From Opacimonas sp964559075 (GTDB lineage Bacteria > Pseudomonadota > Gammaproteobacteria > Enterobacterales > Alteromonadaceae), in the NCBI GenBank assembly GCA_964559075.1, contig CAZLGJ010000017.1, positions 1 to 30,649 of the forward strand: 30,649 nt of DNA. The letters run 5' to 3'. Positions within the stretch are counted from its first letter, which is position 1; each line of letters begins with the position of its first letter. The position numbers and the translations under genes were made by a program. Of this stretch, positions 6,456-14,730 are shown in pieces. Below the pieces are notes generated by a model. The model was not told the DNA's origin, made no database searches, and saw nothing but the letters and a program-made list of their open reading frames with translations.

Positions 6456-7847
6456 TTATTTGCCGATACAAAATGATGAGAAGATTTTGCCAAGTAAATC
6501 ATCAGAAGTAAATTCTCCTGTGATTTCGTTAAGCGCGTGTTGCGCAAGACGCAGCTCTTCTGCTAATAACTCACCTGCAAAATGTCCCATAAGCTGTTCA
6601 TAACCGATGTCTAAATGAGTTTTGGCCTCATTCAGTGCCGTCACGTGACGACGTCGTGCCATAAACTGACCTTCGGTGCTTGCCACGTAACCCATGCAGG
6701 CTTTAAGGTGCTCGGCAAGCAACTCAATACCGTCTTTTTGTGCCGCACTTAACGCAATCACCGGATAGTTATTCACCGTATCACTGCAAATAGTTAACCC
6801 AGACAAGTCGGCTTTATTTCGCACCACAGTCACGCCCATATCAGGTGGCAGCTGTGCCATAAATTCAGGCCAAATTTGATGCGGATCAGCATGTTCAGAT
6901 TCGGTAGAATCGACCACAAACAAGACTCTATCGGCTTCTTTTATTGCCTGCCAAGCACGCTCAATCCCAATTTGTTCCACTTTGTCAGGGCTTTCGCGCA
7001 ATCCCGCTGTGTCTATAATATGCAGCGGCATGCCGTCGATATGGATGTGTTCGCTTAGCACATCACGGGTGGTGCCGGCAATGTCGGTGACAATTGCCGT
7101 ATCACGGCCAGCTAAGGCGTTTAATAAACTCGATTTACCGGCATTGGGGCGTCCGGCAATGACCACTTTCATACCTTCTCGGATAATAGTGCCTTGCTTA
7201 GCTTCGCGAGCAACTGCATCATGCATCGCAAGAATAGCTTCTAGGTCACCTTGGACTTTACCATCGGATAAAAAATCGATTTCTTCTTCAGGAAAATCAA
7301 TTGCCGCTTCTACGTACATGCGCAGTTGAATAATGGCGTCGACCAAGGTGTGAATACGTGTTGAAAACTCACCTTGTAATGAGCGTAAGGCACTGCGAGC
7401 AGCGTGTTCAGAAGACGCTTCAATGAGATCGGCAATGGCTTCAGCCTGAGCCAAATCGAGTTTGTCATTGAGAAACGCTCGTTCTGAAAACTCACCAGGT
7501 TGCGCTAAGCGCACTGCGCCTATGCCAGGTTGCTGATGATAGGTCAGAATATCTTTGATCAACAAATCCAGAATTATCTGGCCACCGTGCCCTTGCAGCT
7601 CCAGTACATCTTCGCCGGTAAACGAGTGGGGGGCTTGAAAAAACAGACCAATGCCCTGGTCGAGGATATCGCCGTTGTGAGCGATAAAATCACCGTAATG
7701 GGCATAGCGGACTTTAGGCGATAAGCCAAGGATCTTGGTTGCGATGACGTTTGCCGCAGGACCGGAGATGCGAATGATGCCGACACCCCCTTTGCCCACA
7801 GCCGTAGCTTGGGCAACGATGGTGTCGTGATCTGGCGTAAGGGCCAT
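6456..7847 (-). CDS. mnmE: tRNA modification GTPase MnmE (TrmE)
   Basis: MnmE is the GTPase partner of MnmG in making cmnm5U34. The 463-aa protein has an N-terminal folate-binding domain (about 1-125), a helical domain, and an inserted G domain. G1 GRPNAGKSS lies at 232-240, the TDIAGTTRD segment at about 254-262, DTAGL at 279-283 and NKAD near 342. It ends in CIGK, with the conserved C-terminal cysteine needed for activity in the family. The ATG lies 5 bp past the yajQ stop without a strong ribosome site, so translation may depend on yajQ. Confidence 0.98.
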   Translation of the reverse strand: MALTPDHDTIVAQATAVGKGGVGIIRISGPAANVIATKILGLSPKVRYAHYGDFIAHNGDILDQGIGLFFQAPHSFTGEDVLELQGHGGQIILDLLIKDILTYHQQPGIGAVRLAQPGEFSERAFLNDKLDLAQAEAIADLIEASSEHAARSALRSLQGEFSTRIHTLVDAIIQLRMYVEAAIDFPEEEIDFLSDGKVQGDLEAILAMHDAVAREAKQGTIIREGMKVVIAGRPNAGKSSLLNALAGRDTAIVTDIAGTTRDVLSEHIHIDGMPLHIIDTAGLRESPDKVEQIGIERAWQAIKEADRVLFVVDSTESEHADPHQIWPEFMAQLPPDMGVTVVRNKADLSGLTICSDTVNNYPVIALSAAQKDGIELLAEHLKACMGYVASTEGQFMARRRHVTALNEAKTHLDIGYEQLMGHFAGELLAEELRLAQHALNEITGEFTSDDLLGKIFSSFCIGK

Positions 7848-7852
7848 CGGGT

Positions 7853-8335
7853 TTAATCGCGGAAGTTGTTAAACTGAAACGGTTGTCCTAAGTTTGCTTC
7901 GCGCACTAACGCCATGACTTGTTGTAAGTCATCGCGTTTTTTCCCTGTGACTCGCAGCTGCTCACCTTGGATCGCCGTTTGTACTTTGATCTTGGCATCT
8001 TTGATGAGCTTGACGACTTTTTTGGCCGTTGCTTGGTCGATACCCTCTTTGAATTCGACGTGCTGCGTGTGCGTTTTGTTAGTGTGATCGCTATCTTTAA
8101 GCTCCATAGAGGCAGTATCTACACCGCGTTTGACACATGCATTGCGCAGGATATCAAGCATTTGTTTGACCTGAAAATCACCTTCGGCAATGACTTTTAC
8201 AATGCCATCTTTGTATTCGAACGATGCTTCTACACCGCGAAAATCAAACCGGGTAGCGAGTTCACGCTCGGCATTAGCGACGGCGTTAGCAACCTCGACC
8301 TTGTCAATTTCTGAAACAATATCAAATGATGGCAT
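7853..8335 (-). CDS. yajQ: YajQ-family nucleotide-binding protein
   Basis: The 160-aa frame begins MPSFDIVSEIDKVEVANAV, the hallmark N-terminus of YajQ (UPF0234). It continues through FDFRGVEASFEYKD and ends QPFQFNNFRD, matching the full family length. Members bind nucleotides or tRNA, and some bind cyclic di-GMP as transcriptional co-regulators; the role here is not determined. The start has a good AAGAGGA ribosome site about 8 bp upstream. It sits between yidC (33-bp gap) and mnmE (5-bp gap), an interruption of the usual yidC-mnmE adjacency. Confidence 0.93.
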   Translation of the reverse strand: MPSFDIVSEIDKVEVANAVANAERELATRFDFRGVEASFEYKDGIVKVIAEGDFQVKQMLDILRNACVKRGVDTASMELKDSDHTNKTHTQHVEFKEGIDQATAKKVVKLIKDAKIKVQTAIQGEQLRVTGKKRDDLQQVMALVREANLGQPFQFNNFRD

Positions 8336-8368
8336 GGATATGTCCTCTTATTATGTCAGTGATGGCGG

Positions 8369-10057
8369 CTATGCTTTAGCCGCGGCTTTTTCCATGGATG
8401 CATAAATCATCTTAGCTTGTATTAGCGTGATCACGTTACTGATCAACCAGTACAGTACCAGACCTGCTGGGAAGAATGCGAAGAAAATTGTCATCAAAAC
8501 TGGCATAAATTGCATGATTTTCTTTTGCATTTCATCAGTCATAGTCATCGGCTGGAGCTTTTGAAGTGCCCACATGCTCAAACCCGTCAGTATCGGCAAG
8601 ACAAAATACGGGTCTTTGACCGACAAATCGGTGATCCATAAGACAAAGGGAGCTTGACGCAGTTCAACGGACTCCAAAAATACCCAGTACAAGGCTAAGA
8701 AAATTGGCATTTGTAACAACAGAGGCCAACAGCCGCCCATTGGGTTCACTTTTTCTTTCTTGTACATTTCCATCATGGCTTGTGACATCTTTTGACGATC
8801 GTCACCATGACGCACTTTGAGCTGCTGCATTTTGGGCGCTAAATCACGCATTTTACCCATTGAGACATACTGGGCTTTGGTCAATGGATACATCACTGCC
8901 TTTACAATGATAGTAATGACAATAATTGCTATACCCCAGTTATTGACCACGCCGTGGATAACCTGCAGTAGCCAGAATAACCATTCGGAGATGAACCATA
9001 AGAAGCCGTAATCCACGGTAAGCTGCAAGCCGGTCGCAAACTCTCTTAAGGTATCTTGGTCTTTAGGTCCCATGTATAAAATGTTTTCTAAAACCGCTGT
9101 TTCGCCTTGTGCAATGCTCACTGGCTCCGAGGTGTAGCCGATGGTCGCAAAGTCAGTGCCGATAGCGCGGGTATAAATCGTGTTGGTTTTGTCTTGTGGC
9201 GGTACCCATGCGGTGAGGAAGTAGTGTTCAATCATCGCAATCCAGCCAGCTGGCGTTGCTGCGCGAAGGTTTTCATCTTCTATATCGCCAAATGAATATT
9301 TAGAGTATTGCTCTTTATCAGTGCCGTATGCTGCGCCGCGATAAGTGGGCATAAACGCAGAACCTTCTGGCAAATCAAATGTTTGCTTAAGTTGTGCATA
9401 GGGTTGAACTACAGCAGTGCCAGTCGTGTTATTGCTAATGGTTTGTTCTAAAACAACTGCATGGCTATTGCGCGTAAACACAAAGGTTTTTTCAATAGTT
9501 ACGCCATCTGTGCCAGCCCAAGTCAAGGGCACGCGCAACGTATCACCTTCCATGACAAAGCGATTGCTGGTGACATTGTACAATGGACGCCCATCTGGGT
9601 TAGCATCTGGTCCATTGGCACCGATTAAGCCTGATTGTGCGATGTACAACCCATTGACTGTTGGGCGCAATAAACTGTAGGGTTCATCCGAGCCTTGTTC
9701 AACTGGATATTTAAGCAAGTCGGCTTTGACTACGTCACCGCCAATGCGGTCGATTTTTAGAGAAAGTGTATCGGTCAGTACTGTAACGAATCGGTCACTA
9801 GCGGTGGCATCTGCTTGGTCAACCGGGACTGCTGTTGGTGAGCTTTGTAACTCTTTAGGTACATCTGCACTATTGTTGATAACGGGGTCGGTGCTTGTCA
9901 TCGGTACGGCTGAGGCAACTGCATTGACGGGAAGCTCAGCGTTTTGCTCGGCTTGGGTCACGACAGGTTGTGGACCATAGGCTTGTTGCCATTCTTGCCA
10001 CAATAAAAAACTCACCAAAGCGAGACCGATAAGTATAAAACTGCGTTGAGATTCCAT
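8369..10057 (-). CDS. yidC: Membrane protein insertase YidC
   Basis: YidC inserts proteins into the inner membrane, alone or with SecYEG. The 562-aa protein has an N-terminal membrane anchor (about 6-23), a large periplasmic P1 domain, and a C-terminal insertase core of several hydrophobic segments. The core includes WGIAIIVITIIVKAVMYPLT, the EKVNPMGGCWP loop and SVELRQAPF. The groove residue that is arginine (R366) in E. coli is lysine here (IIVKAVMYP), a conservative change I also recall from Pseudomonas. The ATG lies 6 bp after the yidD stop with a purine-rich AGAGAAAG ribosome site, so it belongs to the rpmH-rnpA-yidD-yidC cluster. Confidence 0.98.
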   Translation of the reverse strand: MESQRSFILIGLALVSFLLWQEWQQAYGPQPVVTQAEQNAELPVNAVASAVPMTSTDPVINNSADVPKELQSSPTAVPVDQADATASDRFVTVLTDTLSLKIDRIGGDVVKADLLKYPVEQGSDEPYSLLRPTVNGLYIAQSGLIGANGPDANPDGRPLYNVTSNRFVMEGDTLRVPLTWAGTDGVTIEKTFVFTRNSHAVVLEQTISNNTTGTAVVQPYAQLKQTFDLPEGSAFMPTYRGAAYGTDKEQYSKYSFGDIEDENLRAATPAGWIAMIEHYFLTAWVPPQDKTNTIYTRAIGTDFATIGYTSEPVSIAQGETAVLENILYMGPKDQDTLREFATGLQLTVDYGFLWFISEWLFWLLQVIHGVVNNWGIAIIVITIIVKAVMYPLTKAQYVSMGKMRDLAPKMQQLKVRHGDDRQKMSQAMMEMYKKEKVNPMGGCWPLLLQMPIFLALYWVFLESVELRQAPFVLWITDLSVKDPYFVLPILTGLSMWALQKLQPMTMTDEMQKKIMQFMPVLMTIFFAFFPAGLVLYWLISNVITLIQAKMIYASMEKAAAKA

Positions 10058-10063
10058 AAATGT

Positions 10064-10357
10064 CTACTTTCTCTTTATATCTTGTTGTTTTTCAGGGACG
10101 GGATCGACGCCACCTGGATGTAATGGATGGCATTTTACAATTCGTCTTGCGCTGAGCCAAAGACCTTTAAAACACCCATATCGTTGTAACGCGGTTATTG
10201 TATAACTTGAGCACGTAGGATGAAAGCGACAATTTTGTCCTAAAAAGGGCGATACTACTAATTGATACACTCTAACTAGTAAAATAAGAGGCCAAGTGAT
10301 TAGTTTGCTGATGGTGCGCTGGAGTGTTGTAAACAACGTTTGGTTAATTTTTTCCAT
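10064..10357 (-). CDS. yidD: Membrane protein insertion efficiency factor YidD
   Basis: YidD is a small membrane-associated protein that assists YidC-dependent insertion. The 97-aa frame has the family core LLVRVYQLVVSPFLG followed by the cysteine-containing signature CRFHPTCSSY, and ends with the HPLHPGGVDPVP motif. The N-terminus is longer than in many homologues. The ATG at 10355-10357 overlaps the end of rnpA by 58 bp in a different frame, an overlap common at this locus in other bacteria. Confidence 0.94.
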   Translation of the reverse strand: MEKINQTLFTTLQRTISKLITWPLILLVRVYQLVVSPFLGQNCRFHPTCSSYTITALQRYGCFKGLWLSARRIVKCHPLHPGGVDPVPEKQQDIKRK

Positions 10358-10698
10358 AAATACTCCATTTGCTGAGTGAGCGCTTCGTTAGATAATGTGT
10401 CTAGGCCACTTTTACCAACTACGATTATATCAATATTGGGCAGAGTATGTTGATGCATACGAAAACTCTCGCGGATGATGCGTTTTAGGCGATTGCGATC
10501 ATGGGCTTTACGTACGCGATTTTTGGCAATGGTGATGCCTAGTCGTGGGTGGGTATAATTGGGATTATATCTTGCAAGTAAAGTAATGTGTTTTGAAGGC
10601 GCGGGAATGGCTTCAGCAAACACATTACTAAAGTGGGCAGGCGTTAGTAAACGCAAGGCTCTTGGGTAAGCGTACTGACCCACTTTAGGAACGGTCAA
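10300..10698 (-). CDS. rnpA: Ribonuclease P protein component
   Basis: RnpA is the protein subunit of RNase P, which trims the 5' ends of tRNA precursors. The RNP signature KAHDRNRLKRIIRESFR and the basic segment PRLGITIAKNRVRKAH identify it. The start is uncertain. The longest form (132 aa) begins with TTG at 10696-10698, 9 bp after rpmH; a GTG at 10681-10683 would remove five residues. Neither has a clear ribosome site, so coupling to rpmH translation is likely. Its 3' end overlaps yidD. Confidence 0.95.
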   Translation of the reverse strand: MTVPKVGQYAYPRALRLLTPAHFSNVFAEAIPAPSKHITLLARYNPNYTHPRLGITIAKNRVRKAHDRNRLKRIIRESFRMHQHTLPNIDIIVVGKSGLDTLSNEALTQQMEYLWKKLTKRCLQHSSAPSAN

Positions 10699-10707
10699 TG
10701 GTGCACA

Positions 10708-10842
10708 TTAAGCAGATAAACGAGCACGACCTTTAGCACGACGAGCAGCTAAAACCTTACGGCCATTTTTAGTTGCCATACGCGCACGGAAACCGTGAGA
10801 ACGCTTACGCTTTAAGTTGCTTGGTTGAAATGTTCTTTTCAT
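10708..10842 (-). CDS. rpmH: 50S ribosomal protein L34
   Basis: A 44-codon gene reads MKRTFQPSNLKRKRSHGF through ARRAKGRARLSA, a complete bL34 with the usual very basic composition. It starts with ATG at 10840-10842 and stops with TAA at 10708-10710. It is the first gene of the rpmH-rnpA-yidD-yidC cluster. Its promoter and leader fall in the unsequenced gap that begins 18 bp upstream. Confidence 0.99.
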   Translation of the reverse strand: MKRTFQPSNLKRKRSHGFRARMATKNGRKVLAARRAKGRARLSA

Positions 10843-10859
10843 GACCTAACACTCTTTTT

Positions 10860-10959
10860 NNNNNNNNNNNNNNNNNNNNNNNNNNNNNNNNNNNNNNNNN
10901 NNNNNNNNNNNNNNNNNNNNNNNNNNNNNNNNNNNNNNNNNNNNNNNNNNNNNNNNNNN
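10860..10959. other. Assembly gap (100 N)
   Basis: Exactly 100 N separate rpmH from the dnaA leader. A run of exactly 100 is the conventional filler for a gap of unknown size, so the true distance may differ. The missing DNA would carry the divergent rpmH and dnaA control region, often including DnaA boxes. Confidence 0.99.
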
Positions 10960-10962
10960 TTA

Positions 10963-10990
10963 TTGAAGCTTATCCAAGCTTCAGTATACT
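10963..10990 (+). promoter_or_regulatory. Probable dnaA promoter containing an inverted repeat
   Basis: A TTGAAG box (10963-10968) and a TATACT box (10985-10990) are 16 bp apart, a fair sigma-70 promoter for dnaA 37 bp downstream. Between the boxes lies an 8-bp perfect inverted repeat, TGAAGCTT (10964-10971) and AAGCTTCA (10976-10983) around ATCC, which may be an operator. It contains TTATCCAAG, two mismatches from a DnaA box, so weak autoregulation is conceivable. Other promoters may be hidden in the adjacent gap. Confidence 0.5.
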
Positions 10991-11026
10991 TAATCACATA
11001 ATTTTAAAAAAAGGGCAACTTTAGCT

Positions 11027-12451
11027 ATGCATTTATGGGATCAGTGCTTGGAGCGCTTGCAAAATGATATTGGTGCGCAGCAGTACAATATGTGGATTCG
11101 ACCACTAAAAGCTGTTGCCAATGATGATGCTACTGAAGACACCCCTAGTATTACCTTATTTGCACCAAACCGATTTGTCCTTGATTGGGTCAAAGATAAC
11201 TATTTTGAGCACATTTCAAATTTATTTACTGAATTTGAGGGTGCGCAAGCACCGCGTTTATCATTTGCTGTATTTCCCAAGCGCACCATGACCCTTGATA
11301 GCAACTCCGGCTTGCAGGCGTCATTCAATACTTCTATTAGTCCACCGTCTGTTACCAGTGCTGCTGTTGCTCCAATTACGCTTGCGTCAAATGAACGAAA
11401 AAAGCCTGTCGTTCCGGCGGCGGCTCAGCACAAAAGCAACATTAACGATACTTATCGCTTTGAAAATTTTGTTGAAGGTAAATCTAACCAGCTCGCTAGG
11501 GCTGCGGCGACCTCGGTAGCCGAAAATCCAGGTGGTGCGTACAATCCCTTATTTATTTATGGTGGGACAGGTTTAGGTAAAACTCACTTATTGCATGCAG
11601 TTGGGAATGGCATTATCGACAATAAACCCGATGCCAAAATTGTGTATATGCATTCTGAACGGTTTGTGCAAGATATGGTAAAAGCCCTGCAAAATAATGC
11701 GATTGAAGAATTTAAGCGTTTTTATCGGTCCGTTGATGCCTTATTAATTGATGATATCCAGTTTTTTGCGAATAAAGACCGTTCTCAAGAAGAGTTTTTC
11801 CATACTTTTAATGCGTTACTAGAAGGTAATCAACAAATCATTTTAACTTCTGACCGCTATCCTAAAGAAATTGATGGGGTGGAAGACCGTTTAAAGTCAC
11901 GTTTTGGCTGGGGTTTGACGATTGCTATCGAGCCGCCAGAATTAGAAACACGCGTGGCAATCATTAAACGCAAAGCGGAAGAAAACAAGATTGACTTGGC
12001 GGATCAGGTAGCATTTTTTATTGCCAAGCGTTTGCGTTCTAATGTGCGAGAATTAGAGGGCGCACTCAATCGAGTGATTGCGAATTCTAATTTTATGGGC
12101 AAGGAAATTTCTATTGATTTTGTACGTGAGGCACTTAGAGATCTATTAGCGCTGCAAGACAAATTAGTTACCGTAGAAAATATACAAAAAACCGTTGCTG
12201 AGTATTATAAGATTAAAATATCTGATATTCTATCTGCACGGCGTAGTCGCAGTGTTGCGCGGCCTCGTCAGATTGCGATGGCGCTGTCAAAAGAGCTGAC
12301 CAATCACAGCTTACCTGAGATTGGTAATCGTTTCGGCGGACGTGACCACACGACTGTGTTACATGCTTGCCGAAAAATCGAACAGCTTAAAGAAGAGAAT
12401 CATGATATAAAAGAAGATTATAAGAATCTAATTCGTACATTATCGTCTTAG
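11027..12451 (+). CDS. dnaA: Chromosomal replication initiator protein DnaA
   Basis: DnaA binds the oriC boxes, opens the AT-rich element and recruits the helicase. The 474-aa protein has domain I (about 1-80, starting MHLWDQCLERL), a linker of about 60 residues, and an AAA+ domain. Walker A GGTGLGKTH is near 178-186 and Walker B LLIDDIQFF near 239-247. Domain IV carries the DNA-binding signature GGRDHTTVLHACRKIEQL near 436-453. The ATG follows an AAAGGG-like ribosome site. It heads the dnaA-dnaN-recF-gyrB set. The origin lies about 7 kb to the left, between mnmG and dnaC. Confidence 0.99.
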   Translation: MHLWDQCLERLQNDIGAQQYNMWIRPLKAVANDDATEDTPSITLFAPNRFVLDWVKDNYFEHISNLFTEFEGAQAPRLSFAVFPKRTMTLDSNSGLQASFNTSISPPSVTSAAVAPITLASNERKKPVVPAAAQHKSNINDTYRFENFVEGKSNQLARAAATSVAENPGGAYNPLFIYGGTGLGKTHLLHAVGNGIIDNKPDAKIVYMHSERFVQDMVKALQNNAIEEFKRFYRSVDALLIDDIQFFANKDRSQEEFFHTFNALLEGNQQIILTSDRYPKEIDGVEDRLKSRFGWGLTIAIEPPELETRVAIIKRKAEENKIDLADQVAFFIAKRLRSNVRELEGALNRVIANSNFMGKEISIDFVREALRDLLALQDKLVTVENIQKTVAEYYKIKISDILSARRSRSVARPRQIAMALSKELTNHSLPEIGNRFGGRDHTTVLHACRKIEQLKEENHDIKEDYKNLIRTLSS

Positions 12452-12498
12452 GGCTTACTTCTTAATAACAATAATCAAAATGCATAGGGTAACCTGCA

Positions 12499-13602
12499 AT
12501 GAAATTTACCATTAGCCGTGACCAATTTTTAACGCCACTTCAGTTAGTTTCGGGTGCGATTGAGCGTCGTCACACTTTACCTATTTTATCGAACATATTA
12601 TTAAAGGTGCGCGATAAATCACTGTGGTTAACGGGTACAGATCTTGAGGTGGAATTAATTTCACGCATTGATTTGACGCAGGATTGTGAAGATGGCGACA
12701 TTACGGTGCCGGCAAAAAAATTGGTTGATATTTGTCGTGGTTTGTCAGATGGCGCCAATATTGAATTTTCGGTCAAAGATAACAAAGCGTTAATCAAAGC
12801 AGGTCGTGGTAAATATACGTTATCTACGCTAAGTGCAAACGATTACCCAAATTTGGAAGAGTGGCAGGGAGATGTTGAGTTTGCCATCTCGCAAAAAGAA
12901 CTCAAGCACCTTATTGAATCCACGAGTTTTGCAATGGCTCAGCAAGATGTGCGCTACTACCTAAACGGTATGTCTCTTGAAACGGAAGAAAACTTAATCC
13001 GCACTGTTGCCACAGACGGTCACCGTTTGGCGCTGTGTAACCTAGATTATCAAGTTGCTAGCTTACCTTCACGTCAGGTGATTATCCCGCGTAAGGGCGT
13101 CCTCGAAATCACTCGTCTTATTGAAGCTGATGATGGTCAGGTCAAAGTGAAGATTGGTAGTAACCATATTAGCATTAAGGCAAAGAATTTTGTCTTTACT
13201 AGTAAACTTGTTGATGGTCGCTTTCCTGATCACCGCCGTGTAATCCCTAAAGAAACCAGCAAGGAAGTGGTGGCGGATAAGATTGAGTTGAAGCAAGCCT
13301 TCACCCGTGCAGCGATTCTATCAAATGAAAAGTTTCGTGGTGTGCGTTTGAACCTTGCGTCCGGTCTGATGAAAATTACGGCCAATAACCCTGAGCAAGA
13401 ACAAGCAGAGGAATCTGTCGATGTTCAGTATGAAGGCGAAGACTTAGAAATTGGCTTTAACGTGGCTTATCTGATTGATGTTATGAATAATATTGAAACT
13501 GATCACGTCAAATTTCATTTATCAGATGCCAATGCTAGTGCGCTTATTGAGGCGGCTTCCAATCCTGATGCCCTTTATGTCATTATGCCGATGCGCCTGT
13601 AG
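12499..13602 (+). CDS. dnaN: DNA polymerase III beta subunit (sliding clamp)
   Basis: DnaN forms the ring-shaped clamp that holds polymerase III and other enzymes on DNA. The 367-aa length and start MKFTISRDQFLTPLQLVSGA match the family, as does the end YVIMPMRL, whose MPMRL C-terminus is highly conserved. It lies 47 bp after dnaA and 24 bp before recF, on the same strand. No separate promoter was obvious by eye in the short gap. Confidence 0.99.
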   Translation: MKFTISRDQFLTPLQLVSGAIERRHTLPILSNILLKVRDKSLWLTGTDLEVELISRIDLTQDCEDGDITVPAKKLVDICRGLSDGANIEFSVKDNKALIKAGRGKYTLSTLSANDYPNLEEWQGDVEFAISQKELKHLIESTSFAMAQQDVRYYLNGMSLETEENLIRTVATDGHRLALCNLDYQVASLPSRQVIIPRKGVLEITRLIEADDGQVKVKIGSNHISIKAKNFVFTSKLVDGRFPDHRRVIPKETSKEVVADKIELKQAFTRAAILSNEKFRGVRLNLASGLMKITANNPEQEQAEESVDVQYEGEDLEIGFNVAYLIDVMNNIETDHVKFHLSDANASALIEAASNPDALYVIMPMRL

Positions 13603-13626
13603 TTGCTTTAGCAAAGGTCTCGCGCT

Positions 13627-14727
13627 ATGCAACTGGACCACGTCCAGATAACGCAGTTTCGCAATATTGCTACTGCCCACCTGAAGCCATCGCCGTCATT
13701 AAATGTTATTGTCGGCGAAAATGGCTCTGGTAAATCTTCCTTATTAGAAGCGATTCATTACTTAGGCTATGGTCGCTCTTTTCGTACTAATAAACACCGC
13801 TCCGTCATTCAGTCTGATACCAAGCAGTTCTCTGTTTTTGCTGCTTGCTCAGATCGTGCTGGTAGTATTCATAAGCTCGGTATTTTACGGAATCAAAAAG
13901 ACGAATTTTTGTGTGCTATTAATGGTGAGAAATCTCAACGTCTTGCTGATCTAGTGGCTTACCTGCCTATTCAAATTTTTACACCACAATCTTCTGATGT
14001 TTTACTTGGCGCTCCTAATCAAAGGCGTCGCTACATTGATTGGGGATTGTTCCACGTGGAACAATCTTTTTATGTGATCTCGTTGCACTATATCAAAATA
14101 TTGAAACAACGAAATGCCTTACTCAAAAAAGCATTACGAGAGCGAGGTGCAGATATGAGTCAATTGGGCTATTGGAACGCCCAGCTAGCCAGCTACGGGG
14201 AAAAAATACATACAGCTAGGGCAAGCTATATCAATGCAATAAAAAACGATTTTGCGCGCATTTCACAGCAATTTTTACCTGAGTTTTCTGTAGAAATATC
14301 GTATAATGCGGGCTGGGATCAGTCTCAAGAATTGTTGTCTGCCCTAGAGCAAAAGTTAGCGTATGACAGCAAAGTTGGGTATACCTCTGTGGGTATTCAT
14401 AAGGCTGATTTGAAAGTACTGGTAAATGGAGTAAACGCCGTTGAGCGTTTATCTCGAGGGCAACTGCGGATGCTAGTTGCTGCCTTACAGTTAGCTCAAA
14501 CCTTGTATCTTAATCACCACAGTCAAAAGACGGGTGTATTTTTGTTAGATGATATTGGTGCAGAGCTGGACCTAAGCAAGCGAGAATTGTTCATAGATGA
14601 ACTGTTAAGTACGCAAACGCAATTATTTGTCACTGCGATCGAACAAGACCAACTTTCCTTCATCCAAAAATATAATGATAAAAAAATGTTTCACGTGGAA
14701 CATGGCCAGGTGAAAGAGGAGCTATAG
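13627..14727 (+). CDS. recF: DNA replication and repair protein RecF
   Basis: RecF is an SMC-like ATPase that works with RecO and RecR to load RecA on gapped DNA. The 366-aa protein has Walker A GENGSGKSS at about 31-39, the LSRGQLRML signature motif in the second half, and Walker B LLDDIGAELD near 305-315. Two parS sequences lie inside the gene, at codons encoding FHVE (14048-14063 and 14687-14702); the second is close to the stop. It is followed after 3 bp by gyrB, whose ribosome site AGAGGAGC lies within the recF end. Confidence 0.98.
   Translation: MQLDHVQITQFRNIATAHLKPSPSLNVIVGENGSGKSSLLEAIHYLGYGRSFRTNKHRSVIQSDTKQFSVFAACSDRAGSIHKLGILRNQKDEFLCAINGEKSQRLADLVAYLPIQIFTPQSSDVLLGAPNQRRRYIDWGLFHVEQSFYVISLHYIKILKQRNALLKKALRERGADMSQLGYWNAQLASYGEKIHTARASYINAIKNDFARISQQFLPEFSVEISYNAGWDQSQELLSALEQKLAYDSKVGYTSVGIHKADLKVLVNGVNAVERLSRGQLRMLVAALQLAQTLYLNHHSQKTGVFLLDDIGAELDLSKRELFIDELLSTQTQLFVTAIEQDQLSFIQKYNDKKMFHVEHGQVKEEL
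14048..14063. promoter_or_regulatory. parS: parS centromere site 1 (inside recF)
   Basis: TGTTCCACGTGGAACA is a perfect 16-bp palindrome matching the bacterial parS consensus (TGTTNCACGTGNAACA). It should bind ParB, encoded with parA at the left edge of the window. In the recF frame it encodes LFHVEQ. Confidence 0.93.
14687..14702. promoter_or_regulatory. parS: parS centromere site 2 (end of recF)
   Basis: TGTTTCACGTGGAACA matches the parS consensus at all fixed positions and departs from perfect symmetry at one base pair. It lies 639 bp to the right of site 1 and encodes MFHVEH near the RecF C-terminus, ahead of gyrB. Confidence 0.9.
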
Positions 14728-14730
14728 AGC

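Noticed and set aside
6639..6650. CGTCACGTGACG palindrome in mnmE as a parS site
   Set aside because: It has the CACGTG core but lacks the GTTN and NAAC arms needed for parS.
10971..10979. TTATCCAAG as a DnaA box before dnaA
   Set aside because: Two mismatches in the conserved 3' end (AAG for ACA); kept only as part of the palindrome.
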